Under the pieces are notes generated by a model. The model was not told where the DNA came from. It searched no databases and saw only the letters and a program-made list of their open reading frames with translations. Below, piece by piece: positions 35,027-44,868 of a stretch of DNA of 64,000 nt. The stretch spans positions 1 through 64,000 of the forward strand of contig JAYODD010000006.1 in assembly GCA_038106145.1 (NCBI GenBank), read 5' to 3'. Numbering within the stretch: position 1 is the first letter of the stretch; the number at the start of each line of letters is the position of its first letter. This stretch comes from JBFJKD01 sp038106145 (GTDB taxonomy: Bacteria; Pseudomonadota; Gammaproteobacteria; Pseudomonadales; Porticoccaceae). Made by a program: the position numbers and the translations under genes.

Positions 35027-37480
35027 CTATGTGGATGAGGTGGCGTCGCTGTCATTGTGAGTTATGAAAAAACGCTTGAATTCAGCCTCGGGCAGCGGCC
35101 GGGAACAATAATACCCCTGAATACAATCACATTGCATATCTCCTAGCATTGCCAGCGTACTTGCGTCTTCCACGCCTTCTGCAGTGACCTCCAGACCCAG
35201 ACTGTGGGCCATATTAATAGTTGACGCGACAATTATTTGATCCTCCTTGTTAGTGGCAATTTCGGAAATAAACATTCTGTCAATTTTCACCTCGGTTACA
35301 GGCAGCCGCCTGAGGTAATTCATTGACGAATAACCAGAACCGTAATCGTCTATTGATAAAGAAAACCCCATGTTGTGTAAGGCATTGAGAGTATCGAGTG
35401 ACGATCCTGGTCGCGACATTTCCTCCGTTTCGGTGACCTCCAGGAATATTTGCGCGGGACTAACACTGTGTGAGTCCACCAGATTCTTTACTTGATCGAT
35501 AACCCCGCTGTATTGCAGATCTTTTACCGACAGATTAACTGCAATGGATAATTTGATACCTTGAGATTGCCAGCGCTCCGATTGTGCCATGGCGGCTTCC
35601 AGCGCCCACAGAGTTAAATGATTGATATTACCGGTCCGCTCCGCCATCTGGATAAAGTCGCCAGGGAGCAGCAACCCTTTCTTAGGATGATTCCAACGCA
35701 CTAGCGCCTCGCAGCCCACTATTTGTTGAGAGTGAATTTGCAACTTGGGCTGATAATGCAATATAAATTCCCCTTGCCGGAGCCCCAGGCGGAATTCGCG
35801 CATCAATGCCAGCAGTGCTGGCTTGTATGGATCGTACCGGGGATCGTAAATCGCGTAGCGTAAAGGATTATGACGAGCCTCATCGAGAGCGGTTTCAGCT
35901 TTGCGCAGCATTGATCGACTGTTGACACCATGGACTGGATACATCGCCAGCCCCATATATACAGTTATTCCTACATCTGCTGCACCAGTAGTGAATGGAA
36001 CATCCATACTCTGAAGAACACGTTTTACAACTTTATTTATAATAGTTTCATCGGCACCGAGCAAAACCAACACAAATGACTTTCCGGTTAAGCGCGCTTT
36101 AAAATCTCCTTTTTTTGTTACTGAACGCAAACGTTGGCCAAACTCTGTAATAACTTTGTCACCAACTTCATGCCCGAGCGTATTATTGATATCCGAAAAA
36201 TGAGCGATATTCATGATCATTACAGAAAATTCACAGCGGTTACTGATAAGTTGATCGAGATAGTTTTCCAAGTATTTTCTGTTGGGCAATCCTGTCGCAA
36301 TATCGTGTAACAATTGATGGGCAGACTGTTCAGTTCGGACGCGAATATTTTCCATCATACTATTCATTGCATTACCAAGACGGCCAATTTCATCATTGCC
36401 CTGTATTTGGACTGGCGCTGTATAGTCACCTGCGCTGATCCTTTCTACCGCTGAATCAACAGCACGTAGCGGCGTGGTAATAGATCGCGCTATATAAAAA
36501 CAGCCTAGAATTGTCAGCACCAATCCTATCACTGCGAGCACTACCATAAATAAAAAAAGTGGCTGATAAATCGCCAATGCTCGACTCATCGAGAAATAGG
36601 TAGCGGCGACTACTGCCCGACCGTTGGCCAACTCGTAAAATTTCTGGACTTCGCCTACTGACTCGCCACCATGGATTAGGCGCTCGCCTTCCAAGTCATC
36701 CCCATTAACTTTTGTGTCCCATTTAGCAAGCAGTTCGCGAAATTTGTCGATATCCGGCTCCTCTGCGGTGCTGGCCGGTAGCGCCCATGATCCATCCGCG
36801 AGCCCCGCCGCGAGCGCAATCTCCACAGGTAATCGGGATTCGTTCTGAATATTACGTAAATCTTCACTGACGACCAAACGCCCGACGCCTACCCAAAGCC
36901 AGACGTTGTGTACCTCCATGGGGAGAAAAATCATTTGCACTAATTGACCACGATCCATAACAAAGCCACCAGCAGCCCCCCTCACCTTTTCGCCTTTTAG
37001 TAAATACAATAAATCGAAAATATATTGGGGTTCCATAACCTCCGATTCCACTACACTCCCGCCGCCCTCATTGCTCTCATAAATAATTTTCTGTCGTTCG
37101 GATATTACCACCAGCCGATCTTGCGGTGATAAAATTCGGTTTGACAAAATATACTGATCGAACGATTTTTTTCGATCAGCTATTAAGGCACGCCTGAAGT
37201 CGGGATCGCTGATCAACAAAAAGGCTTTGTCAATCAGCTCACTTTCTTGATTTTTTACCCAATAGTTAATATTTTTTTTTGATTCCACTAATAACTCTTC
37301 GCTATTGGCTTTAAAGTAATTTTTTGTAGCCGTGTATACCGCCACAAATGTCAACACCTGAATAGCCAAAAATAGTGCGATAAAAAATACCTCGAGCTTG
37401 GTTTGAAAGCTCAAGGAACGAATTTTTGCAATTATTTCTTCAACTGATTTACGCGCGTCCAGCAACTTAGCACCCCCCAT
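35027..37480 (-). CDS. Membrane EAL phosphodiesterase with degenerate GGDEF
   Basis: 817 residues from ATG 37478-37480 (AAGG 5 bp upstream). TM1 about 27-48, periplasmic sensor about 50-300, TM2 about 305-328, HAMP 328-380 (ARSITTPLRAVDSAVERISAGDYTAPV), GGDEF-like 380-550, EAL 560-805. The cyclase motif is replaced by ARLTGKSFVLVL, so no c-di-GMP synthesis is expected; it may bind GTP as a regulator. EAL residues are intact: CEALVRW, NLSVKDL, EVTETE, IDDYGSGYSS, VKIDR, EGVED and QGYYCSRPLP. It should hydrolyse c-di-GMP in response to a periplasmic signal. Its DNA is visibly more AT-rich than neighbouring genes. Confidence 0.9.
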   Translation of the reverse strand: MGGAKLLDARKSVEEIIAKIRSLSFQTKLEVFFIALFLAIQVLTFVAVYTATKNYFKANSEELLVESKKNINYWVKNQESELIDKAFLLISDPDFRRALIADRKKSFDQYILSNRILSPQDRLVVISERQKIIYESNEGGGSVVESEVMEPQYIFDLLYLLKGEKVRGAAGGFVMDRGQLVQMIFLPMEVHNVWLWVGVGRLVVSEDLRNIQNESRLPVEIALAAGLADGSWALPASTAEEPDIDKFRELLAKWDTKVNGDDLEGERLIHGGESVGEVQKFYELANGRAVVAATYFSMSRALAIYQPLFLFMVVLAVIGLVLTILGCFYIARSITTPLRAVDSAVERISAGDYTAPVQIQGNDEIGRLGNAMNSMMENIRVRTEQSAHQLLHDIATGLPNRKYLENYLDQLISNRCEFSVMIMNIAHFSDINNTLGHEVGDKVITEFGQRLRSVTKKGDFKARLTGKSFVLVLLGADETIINKVVKRVLQSMDVPFTTGAADVGITVYMGLAMYPVHGVNSRSMLRKAETALDEARHNPLRYAIYDPRYDPYKPALLALMREFRLGLRQGEFILHYQPKLQIHSQQIVGCEALVRWNHPKKGLLLPGDFIQMAERTGNINHLTLWALEAAMAQSERWQSQGIKLSIAVNLSVKDLQYSGVIDQVKNLVDSHSVSPAQIFLEVTETEEMSRPGSSLDTLNALHNMGFSLSIDDYGSGYSSMNYLRRLPVTEVKIDRMFISEIATNKEDQIIVASTINMAHSLGLEVTAEGVEDASTLAMLGDMQCDCIQGYYCSRPLPEAEFKRFFITHNDSDATSST

Positions 37481-37681
37481 CACTGCCTTAATCGCAAATC
37501 ATTTTTTTCACCCTGAGGATAGAATCAGTTCAACTCTACTGATTGTAGCGCACATTTTGCTTATATTGTTTACACCGGTCGGTCCACATAGCCGTTAATC
37601 AATTATCACTGTTTAAATATTTTTGGCGGAAGTGCTTTGATATCGTTTCGTGTAGCACGTGTAGCCAACACGAAGACGACG

Positions 37682-38368
37682 CTAGCACTCCCAGTTAACC
37701 GGAACCTTGCCATGCGCCACCAAATACTGATTCGCCCTGGAAAAAGGTTTACTCCCGAAAAAACCGCGGTAAGCAGCAAGCGGTGAAGGATGCGGCGCTT
37801 TCAAAACCAGGTGTCGCGCAGGATCAATGGAGCCTCCCTTGCGTTGCGCATAGCTGCCCCACAACATAAACACCAGGTTTTCGCGCCGATCGTTGAGCGC
37901 GCGGATGGCACAATCAGTAAACTGTTCCCAGCCGCGATCCTGGTGCGAGCCGGCCTTGGATCGCTCAACAGTTAACGTGGCGTTCAGCAGCAAGACTCCC
38001 TGTTCGGCCCAATGGGTTAAACAACCGTGCTGGGGAACGGTAATTCCCAAATCTTCTTGCAATTCCTTATAAATATTCTGGAGCGATGGCGGTATTGCTA
38101 CACCCTGCGGAACAGAAAAACACAGCCCGTGCGCCTGTCCCGGTCCGTGATAGGGGTCTTGGCCAATGATTACAACTTTTACCGCGTCAAACGGTGTGGT
38201 ATCAAAAGCGGCGAACCAGCGGGAAGCCACAGGATAAATAATCTTTTTTTGCGCCTTTTCCGCGGCTAAGAACGCGCGCAACTGTGCCATATAGGGCTTG
38301 TCAAATTCTTCGCCCAGCACCTGCAACCAGGACGGATGTAACGTTATGGAACGCTTAATAGCCATCAT
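37682..38368 (-). CDS. ung: Uracil-DNA glycosylase Ung
   Basis: 228 residues, family 1. The water-activating loop VIIGQDPYHGPGQAHGLCFSV, PPSLQNIYKEL, the LLLNATLTVE segment, LMLWGSYAQRK and the DNA-intercalating APHPSPLAAYRGFFG are all present. It removes uracil from DNA as the first step of base excision repair. ATG 38366-38368 is followed directly by a second ATG. It lies 24 bp beyond the lysS stop, same strand. Confidence 0.96.
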   Translation of the reverse strand: MMAIKRSITLHPSWLQVLGEEFDKPYMAQLRAFLAAEKAQKKIIYPVASRWFAAFDTTPFDAVKVVIIGQDPYHGPGQAHGLCFSVPQGVAIPPSLQNIYKELQEDLGITVPQHGCLTHWAEQGVLLLNATLTVERSKAGSHQDRGWEQFTDCAIRALNDRRENLVFMLWGSYAQRKGGSIDPARHLVLKAPHPSPLAAYRGFFGSKPFSRANQYLVAHGKVPVNWEC

Positions 38369-38392
38369 AAGTTACGTCATGGAGGGCGTTAA

Positions 38393-39886
38393 CTAAATGG
38401 TAGTTTCAACGCGCATATGGGGAAACAACAGTACGTCACGGATGGATGGCGAGTCAGTTAACAGCATGACCAGGCGATCGATACCAATTCCCTCGCCAGC
38501 CGTCGGCGGCATTCCGTATTCAAGCGCACGAATATAATCGGCATCGTAATGCATGGCTTCATTATCCCCCGCGTCTTTGTCCCTGGCTTGCGCCATAAAA
38601 CGCTCGGCCTGATCCTCCGCATCGTTCAGCTCGGAAAATCCATTGGCTATTTCCCGTCCGCCCACAAAAAGTTCGAAGCGATCCGTCACTTCGGGGTGAT
38701 CGTCGTTGCGCCGCGCTAACGGCGAAACTTCCGTGGGATATGCGGTAATAAATGTTGGACTCTCCAGGCGATGCTCTACGGTTTTTTCAAAAATTTCGAT
38801 CTGCACCTTGCCCAGTCCCCACGATGGCTGCAATGGAATACCCAGTTTTTCCGCCACCCCGCGGGCGCGCTCGAGTTGATCGAGATCCGCGGCCTTTAGT
38901 TGCGGATTAAATTTGAGTATCGCATCAAATACCGACAATCGCGCAAATGGTTGTGAAAAATCGTACTCCTTGCCCTGATAGGTAACCGCAGTACTACCAA
39001 GCACCTCGCTACAGAGTGCGCGCAACATGGTTTCTGTCAGTTGCATTAAATCTCGATAATCGGCATATGCCTGATAAAACTCCAGCATGGTGAATTCGGG
39101 ATTGTGGCGCGGCGACAGGCCCTCGTTGCGAAAACTACGGTTGATTTCAAACACCCGCTCAAAACCACCTACCACCAGACGCTTGAGATACAGTTCGGGG
39201 GCCACCCGCAAATACATCTGCTGGTCAAGGCTATGATGATGGGTGACGAAGGGGCGCGCAGTTGCACCACCGGGAATAACCTGCATCATCGGGGTTTCCA
39301 CTTCCATAAAATCATGTTGCACGAGGAAGTGGCGAATAAAATCGATAATTTTTGAACGTTGTTGAAACACTTTGCGAGAGTTTTCGTTGACGATCAAATC
39401 CACATAGCGTTGTCGATAGCGGGTCTCCTGATCGGCGAGACCATGATATTTTTCCGGCAGGGGACGCAGAGATTTGGTTAACAACTGGTACCGCTCAAGA
39501 TTGACGTAAAGGTCCCCTTTACCCGACTTGTGCAACACGCCCTCCACGCCCACCAGATCGCCCACGTCCCACTGCCCCCAGGTGTCCTTGATGGTTTTTT
39601 GGGCGGTTTTATCCGCGTATAACTGCACGCGCCCCGATACGTCCTGCAGCACCATAAACGGCCCACGCCGGGCCATAATGCGGCCGGCTACACTGACCCG
39701 ATGCGCCAGGTTCTCCAGCTCTTGCTTACTTTTTTCGCCATAGCTTGCCTGCAGTCTGGACGCGAAATCCGAACGGCGAAACTGGTTGGGAAAGGCATTA
39801 CCCTGTGCTCTGATCGCCGCCAGTTTACCGCGGCGCTCGGCAATTAGCTGATTTTCATCCTGCGGCTTTTGGTCCTGATTGCTCAT
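38393..39886 (-). CDS. lysS: Lysyl-tRNA synthetase LysS
   Basis: 497 residues, class II. N-terminal OB fold (VAGRIMARRGPFMVLQDVSGRVQLY) and catalytic core with motif 2 FEINRSFRNEGLSPRHNPEFTMLEFYQAYADY and motif 3 PPTAGEGIGIDRLVMLLTDSPSIRDVLLFP. It charges tRNA-Lys. It lies 66 bp downstream of prfB, as in E. coli, and probably shares its transcript. Confidence 0.97.
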   Translation of the reverse strand: MSNQDQKPQDENQLIAERRGKLAAIRAQGNAFPNQFRRSDFASRLQASYGEKSKQELENLAHRVSVAGRIMARRGPFMVLQDVSGRVQLYADKTAQKTIKDTWGQWDVGDLVGVEGVLHKSGKGDLYVNLERYQLLTKSLRPLPEKYHGLADQETRYRQRYVDLIVNENSRKVFQQRSKIIDFIRHFLVQHDFMEVETPMMQVIPGGATARPFVTHHHSLDQQMYLRVAPELYLKRLVVGGFERVFEINRSFRNEGLSPRHNPEFTMLEFYQAYADYRDLMQLTETMLRALCSEVLGSTAVTYQGKEYDFSQPFARLSVFDAILKFNPQLKAADLDQLERARGVAEKLGIPLQPSWGLGKVQIEIFEKTVEHRLESPTFITAYPTEVSPLARRNDDHPEVTDRFELFVGGREIANGFSELNDAEDQAERFMAQARDKDAGDNEAMHYDADYIRALEYGMPPTAGEGIGIDRLVMLLTDSPSIRDVLLFPHMRVETTI

Positions 39887-39952
39887 TGTCTGTTTTCCAA
39901 TACCTCATTGTGCAGAGGTGAATTGTACACGTGGCAGTGGCACCACCACGTT

Positions 39953-41051
39953 CTACAGCCCGGCTTTCAGGCTGGCTTCGATAAAGGGGTCTAGCTTACC
40001 ATCCAGCACCGCCTGGGTGTTGCGGGTCTCCACCCCAGTGCGCAAATCCTTGATACGCGCATCGTCGAGCACATAGGACCGAATCTGGCTGCCCCAGCCG
40101 ATATCGGATTTACTGTCTTCCACGGACTGTTGCTTTTCCTGACGTTTGAGCATCTCCAGTTCGTACAGCTTGGCTTTTAACATTTTCATACATTTATCGC
40201 GGTTCTGGTGCTGGGAACGCTCACTCTGACACTGCACCACCACGCCAGACGGGACATGGGTAATGCGCACGGCGGAATCAGTTTTATTGACGTGTTGACC
40301 ACCGGCGCCGCTGGCGCGATAGGTGTCGGTGCGCAGATCCGCGGGGTTAATATCAATTTCGATATTGTCGTCGACTTCGGGCGCGACAAAGACCGCGGCA
40401 AATGAGGTATGTCGTCGATTACCGGAATCAAAAGGCGATTTGCGCACCAGACGATGGACACCCGTCTCCGTGCGCAACCAGCCAAACGCGTACTCCCCCT
40501 GAAAGTGTACCGTCGCGCTCTTTATTCCCGCCACCTCACCGGGAGACACTTCCACCAGATCAGTGGTAAACCCGCTTTCGTCGCCCCAGCGCAGATACAT
40601 GCGCAACAGCATTTCCGCCCAGTCCTGGGCTTCAGTGCCGCCCGAGCCCGCCTGAATATCCAGATAGGCGTTGTTGGGGTCCATCTCCCCGGAAAACATG
40701 CGACGAAATTCCAGCTGTTCCAGGCGCGCGGTCAATCCTGAAATGTCTTTTTGCACATCTGCAAGTGCATCCGCGTCCTGATCTTCGGCAATCATTCCCA
40801 GCAATTCGCGGGCATCAGTCACCCCCGTATGGAGGGCTTCCAGGGTTACGACTACTGCTTCCAGGGCTGAACGCTCGCGTCCCAGTTGTTGGGCGCGCTC
40901 TGGATTTTCCCAGACATCAGGTGCCGCGAGTTCGAGTTCTACCTCGCTGAGCCGTTCTTTTTTGGCATCGTAGTCAAAGATACCCCCTGAGCACGTCGCT
41001 GCGCGCCTGTAGATCATCAAGGGTATTTTTAATCGGGTTAATTTCCAGCAT
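39953..41051 (-). CDS. prfB: Peptide chain release factor 2, with programmed +1 frameshift
   Basis: RF2 terminates at UGA and UAA. The frame opens at ATG 41049-41051 (MLEINPIKNTLDDLQARSDVLRGYL), meets UGA as codon 26 (40974-40976), and continues one base on as DYDAKKERLSEVELEL to 39953. Joined length is 365 residues, equal to E. coli RF2. The shift site AGGGGGTATCTTTGAC is canonical: an internal Shine-Dalgarno before CUU UGA C. The SPF codon-recognition motif (KSPFDSGNRRHTSF) and the GGQ catalytic loop (SGAGGQHVNKTDSAVR) are intact. A conventional gene call would miss the first 25 codons. Confidence 0.97.
40974..40988 (-). promoter_or_regulatory. prfB +1 recoding site
   Basis: AGGGGG-TAT-CTT-TGA on the minus strand. 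The ribosome pauses at the in-frame UGA when RF2 is scarce and slips forward from CUU to UUU, giving autoregulation of RF2 level. Confidence 0.97.
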
Positions 41052-41230
41052 ACGAGGACGGTACAGGTTGGGCTAAGTCGCGAATTTTAGCCCATTACTG
41101 TTGCTCAGACCATGTGCAGCAACAACAAATTGACAGCAGCCAGGCCATTTGGATTGCCACCAATACCTTACCGTGCAACGCTGCAAATCCAAATGACCCG
41201 CTCCTGTTCCACGGCGGAGTAGCGCGCCGA

Positions 41231-41614
41231 TCAGGGTAATGTTGGAATCAGCTGCGTGGTGGAGTGCAGCACCGGGCCCAGGTCTATGGCGCCGAGATCG
41301 CCAGCCAGGGGACCGGCGTCGGTAATGCCCAGCACCTCGATGCCCAGCCCGAGCGTCTGAAATCCACCGCCAAAATACTGGTTGCCAACCCCGGTTTGCG
41401 CGGCAAAGGACCCGACTCCGTCGACTATGCTGCCGGCGTTACCAAAAGCACCCCCTGCCCCCATCCCGGAACCACTGCCAAACCCGATGGTGCGGCTCGA
41501 CATAAATCCATCTTCCGCCGCACGGCCGTTATCTTCTTCCGCCATGGCGAGGGTAACCCCGTGCAATGCCAAAGCTAATCCCGCGATCTTCACTAGTGTT
41601 TTTGTCCCAGTCAT
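41231..41614 (-). CDS. Small exported Gly-rich protein, unknown
   Basis: 127 residues from ATG 41612-41614, which has GAGG 8 bp upstream (a GTG at 41623 is weaker). Signal peptide MTGTKTLVKIAGLALALHGVTLAMA, then an acidic patch and a Gly/Ser/Ala-rich centre (TIGFGSGSGMGAGGAFGNAGSIVDGVG) and a hydrophobic C-terminus. No known domain. It is the last gene of the run that begins with the ECF sigma factor, so probably part of that regulon. Confidence 0.6.
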   Translation of the reverse strand: MTGTKTLVKIAGLALALHGVTLAMAEEDNGRAAEDGFMSSRTIGFGSGSGMGAGGAFGNAGSIVDGVGSFAAQTGVGNQYFGGGFQTLGLGIEVLGITDAGPLAGDLGAIDLGPVLHSTTQLIPTLP

Positions 41615-41671
41615 ACATTTCACCTCGTCGTAACAGCTAATGCCTGTGTCGTCTGTGCGTGCACAGTGCGC

Positions 41672-42469
41672 TCAATAATGAAAATTGATCCCCACCGCCA
41701 TCACGTGATTTTCGTAATCGGTGGCGTCAATATTCGATCGGTTGTCCTTTAGCGCGTAGGAGCCGCTTAGATACCACTGGCTACTCAAACGCTGGGTCGC
41801 CTCCACAAAATAAGTATCAGTCTTCGTTTCAAAATCGGCAGCAGTAGCAAAATCCCTTTGCGTATACGTATAACCGCCGTTGATAAAGGTATTGACCCGC
41901 ACCTGGTAGCCCAACAGCACCCCGGCGCTGGATCCGGTGTAGCTAAAATAATCGAGATCTGCATCGGCATCTTCGATATCGCCCACCAGTTTGATCCACA
42001 GTCGTGGGGTCAACTGATTTTTTATCTCCACGGTGGAGCCAAGGGAATCGGTGTCGCGGGCGCTCTGGTCTGCCTGGCGCTGTCCATTCCTGACGCTGAT
42101 TTGCGCGGACCAGTCCGCATTTAATTGCCGATACAGGCCGCCGGAGACAATCAGCGCCGAGTTATCCAGCACATCGTAGCGATCGTAACGATTGGAGATG
42201 GCACCCAGTTGCCCAACAAAATACGTCGTTTTCGCCGCATCCAGCGCCGTATAGTACAACACTGATGCCGCTGCACTCACAAACTGGTCGGACTCTTCCT
42301 CAGCATCTCTGGCTACGCCATTGACGTTGCTGTCGTAACCGGTTCTCACTCCCGCGTTGAAAGCCACTTCCGCCTGGGCAGAGCCGATGGCAAGGCCGAG
42401 CCATAACAACAACGATGCAGTGTTCTTAATGCCGTTATTTCGCCGGGGTGCGTGTCGTAAACTACACAT
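41672..42469 (-). CDS. Outer-membrane beta-barrel protein of the ECF locus
   Basis: 265 residues from ATG 42467-42469 (GAGGA 9 bp upstream; an upstream TTG is weaker). Signal sequence NTASLLLWLGLAIGSAQA precedes EVAFNAGVRTGYDSNVNG and about ten amphipathic strands (YFVGQLGAISNRYDRYDV, GYTYTQRDF, YLSGSYALKDNRSN), ending HVMAVGINFHY with a C-terminal aromatic. Size suits an 8-12-stranded barrel. Substrate unknown. It lies between the Gly/Pro-tailed exported protein and the small Gly-rich one; gaps are 91 and 57 bp. Confidence 0.72.
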   Translation of the reverse strand: MCSLRHAPRRNNGIKNTASLLLWLGLAIGSAQAEVAFNAGVRTGYDSNVNGVARDAEEESDQFVSAAASVLYYTALDAAKTTYFVGQLGAISNRYDRYDVLDNSALIVSGGLYRQLNADWSAQISVRNGQRQADQSARDTDSLGSTVEIKNQLTPRLWIKLVGDIEDADADLDYFSYTGSSAGVLLGYQVRVNTFINGGYTYTQRDFATAADFETKTDTYFVEATQRLSSQWYLSGSYALKDNRSNIDATDYENHVMAVGINFHY

Positions 42470-42560
42470 CAAACTACTTCCTCTTTTTTTAAACAATTTT
42501 GCTGGTCATTTCCAACCCGGCCTGACTTCCCCACCGCTTCCGCTGCCAATCCCTGCAACA

Positions 42561-43574
42561 CTACAACGATGGTAAACCCGGGCCGGACACGTTATGCAGC
42601 GGCAATTCGCCGAGCCCTCCTCCTGGCAATCCGCCTGGCAGAGAATCACCCGGGATGGATCCACCACCCGGAACGCCAATTCCCGGCCCCCCGATTCCCC
42701 CGGGCAGCCCCGGCCGCGGCGCGACTGGCAGGCCACGTCCACCAGGTAACAAATCGGGCGTCCGCTCGCGCAGAGTTCCCGGCAGCGCTTCTGTTGCCGG
42801 TATGGGATTAGCCAGCATTTGCTGCTGCGCCGACAGAATATCCGCCACCGAGAACCCCTGCCGCAATTGGTCAGCTATCTGAAACTGCATTTGTTGCATC
42901 TGCGCAACCGACAACCCCCGCGCCAGACTGGTTTCCGTGAGCGCCAACGCCTGTTCCAGCGCCGCGCCATTAAGTAACAGCGTTTCCAGCAACTGCGCGG
43001 CGAGCGCCAATTGCTCGCCACTATCCACCACGTAGGGTTGCGGCATATGCTGCGCCAGCTGCGTCAGGGGGTTATCCATTGCGTAGCGTCGCGTCAACAC
43101 CGTGCCCAGGTTTATCAATGCTTCCCGCACGCTGGCGTTCGCTACCGCTAATCCCGATTTCTGCAGGTCCGCTAATTCCGCGCTCCGCGCACGCAGCGCC
43201 TGAGTCCAGGTCTCTGCCACTGCGAGAATGACGTCAGCGGGAACCCTTTTCGCCATGCCTTCCAGTATTTTTCCGCGCACCAGCTCCTCCGGTATATCGG
43301 CGGCCCGCAGTATCGATATTTTTTCAATAAAATGACCCGTCGCGTCGGCGTCATAACTGCGCGTCAACGCCAGATCGAGCAGCGCCTCTAACTGCTGTGC
43401 ATCCGCACCGGCCTGCAACGCAGCTGCTGCGATCTGCGCGAGCTGAACCTGTTCGGCGCTATCGTCATAGCGCCCAATTTGCTCCACCAGATGGGCGGAC
43501 ATTTCCTGCGCGCCCAACGCACTGGCGACCGCCCAGAACCACAACGCCGATCCGCCCATCCAGAAACGTTTCAT
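42561..43574 (-). CDS. Exported helical protein with Gly/Pro-rich C-terminal tail, unknown
   Basis: 337 residues from ATG 43572-43574 (AGGGA about 10 bp upstream; ATG 43598 abuts the upstream stop and adds 8 polar residues). Signal peptide MKRFWMGGSALWFWAVASALGAQ. Residues 25-260 are Ala/Leu/Gln-rich and predicted helical, with repeated short units (LVEQIGRYDDSAEQVQLAQIAAAALQAGADAQQLEALLDLAL). The last 75 residues are Gly/Pro-rich low complexity (PGLPGGIGGPGIGVPGGG). I do not recognise it. It follows the anti-sigma-like gene without a gap and so belongs to the sigma operon. Confidence 0.6.
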   Translation of the reverse strand: MKRFWMGGSALWFWAVASALGAQEMSAHLVEQIGRYDDSAEQVQLAQIAAAALQAGADAQQLEALLDLALTRSYDADATGHFIEKISILRAADIPEELVRGKILEGMAKRVPADVILAVAETWTQALRARSAELADLQKSGLAVANASVREALINLGTVLTRRYAMDNPLTQLAQHMPQPYVVDSGEQLALAAQLLETLLLNGAALEQALALTETSLARGLSVAQMQQMQFQIADQLRQGFSVADILSAQQQMLANPIPATEALPGTLRERTPDLLPGGRGLPVAPRPGLPGGIGGPGIGVPGGGSIPGDSLPGGLPGGGLGELPLHNVSGPGLPSL

Positions 43575-43598
43575 AATCTTGGTTTCCCTGTTACTCAT

Positions 43599-44264
43599 TT
43601 ACAAAACCGTAACCACGGCATTGCGCCGGCCGAAATCATCACTCACATGCTGTTCCGCCCGCGGGTCCGTCACGATTGTTTGATCGTCGATCAAAAATGC
43701 GTACTGGTAACGACCAGCGGGCAATGGCAAATCCGCCACCCAGTTACCGTCAATCTGTCTGCGCAACGGAATTTCCTGCACACTACCCCAGCCGTTAAAA
43801 TCACCGATCAATGCGACTGTGGTCGCCTGTGGTGCATACAAACTGAAGCGCGCGTGGTGAGCCTGCTCCAGCCCTACAGTTTGCACACCCGCTAACGGCA
43901 CTGCCGAGTGCTGAATTGTGGAGGGGGCTGGCAGAGGGTTACCGCCAACCACAACAACCACCAGCAGTGCGACGAAAGACAGTGCGCCCGCCTCCCAACC
44001 CAGCAGCGGATGCTCCTCCAGCCACAGCCGTAGACGGCGACGCAGACCGGGTCGCAAGGGCTCGACGCGGGATACGACCTGCGCGGCAAAATTGTGTGGC
44101 ACCACGACGTCCGGCAAATTCACCAACTGCTCCACGCTACGGCCCAGCGCTGTTAACTCCGCCAATTGCGCCTCGTCCAGCGATGCAACAAAATCCGCAC
44201 GCTGCGCGGGGGACATCTCCCCTTCAAAATATTCAACCAGAGCTTGATCCCATGCGTCCTTCAC
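43599..44264 (-). CDS. Anti-sigma-like membrane protein with periplasmic AMPK/CBM48-type domain
   Basis: 221 residues. Residues 1-85 are cytoplasmic and acidic (MKDAWDQALVEYFEGEMSPAQRADFVASLDEAQ), resembling the N-termini of anti-sigma factors, though the zinc HxxxCxxC motif is absent. One helix follows at about 90-112. Residues 135-221 are an early-set glycan-binding domain (ARFSLYAPQATTVALIGDFNGW...LPLPAGRYQYAFLIDDQTIVTDP) of the AMPK-beta/CBM48 type. It overlaps the sigma gene by 4 bp (ATGA). The model of a sigma regulator that senses a periplasmic polysaccharide is inference from order and topology. Confidence 0.7.
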   Translation of the reverse strand: MKDAWDQALVEYFEGEMSPAQRADFVASLDEAQLAELTALGRSVEQLVNLPDVVVPHNFAAQVVSRVEPLRPGLRRRLRLWLEEHPLLGWEAGALSFVALLVVVVVGGNPLPAPSTIQHSAVPLAGVQTVGLEQAHHARFSLYAPQATTVALIGDFNGWGSVQEIPLRRQIDGNWVADLPLPAGRYQYAFLIDDQTIVTDPRAEQHVSDDFGRRNAVVTVL

Positions 44265-44827
44265 GACATCCCCTCCTCGCAGGCCTGCCGAAACATTTTC
44301 CTGGCGCGAAAAGCACGTATTTTGGCATTTTCCACGGTAATCCCCAGGATGCGCGCTATGTCCTCGTTGCTGTAGCCTTCTATATGTTTAAGCACCAGCA
44401 GCTCCCGGTATTGCTGCGGCAAGGTTGCCAAAAGATGACGCACACGCTGCTGCGTCTGTTTGTCTTCTACCTGCCGCAGCGGATTCGCGGTCTCCGCTGC
44501 CGCTAGCACATCGCCATAGTCGTCGAGATCGTCGTGTATATCCTGTGCGCCACGGCGGCGCAACACATCGCGACCTCTGTTCAGGGCAATCTGACAGAGC
44601 CAGGTGGAAAACTTGCTGCGTCCGGAGAATTGCGCGAGTTTTTCGTAAGCGTTGACAAATGCCTCCTGGCACACTTCTTCACACATTGCGTAATTACCCA
44701 ACAGGCGATACACCACGTTAAACACCGTTTGCTGATAACGCTCCACCAACACGCCGTAGGCCTGTTTCTCCCCATTCAGGCACACTGCGACAATTTCCTG
44801 ATCAGACAGATGACGCCACGTGCTCAA
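44261..44827 (-). CDS. ECF-type RNA polymerase sigma factor
   Basis: 188 residues with region 2 (YGVLVERYQQTVFNVVYRLLGNYAMCEEVCQEAFVNAYEKLAQF...FSTWLCQIALNRGRDVLRRR) and region 4 (LLATLPQQYRELLVLKHIEGYSNEDIARILGITVENAKIRAFRARKMFRQ). Region 3 is absent, as in ECF factors. Start is TTG 44825-44827, supported by AAGGA 7 bp upstream; no ATG is available nearby. A typical ECF promoter motif lies 42-68 bp upstream, so autoregulation is likely. It heads the operon of the anti-sigma-like protein, helical exported protein, barrel and small exported protein. Confidence 0.9.
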   Translation of the reverse strand: MSTWRHLSDQEIVAVCLNGEKQAYGVLVERYQQTVFNVVYRLLGNYAMCEEVCQEAFVNAYEKLAQFSGRSKFSTWLCQIALNRGRDVLRRRGAQDIHDDLDDYGDVLAAAETANPLRQVEDKQTQQRVRHLLATLPQQYRELLVLKHIEGYSNEDIARILGITVENAKIRAFRARKMFRQACEEGMS

Positions 44828-44868
44828 TGGGTATTCCTTATAGCCAGTCGGTGATGCTTGTCAGGTTA

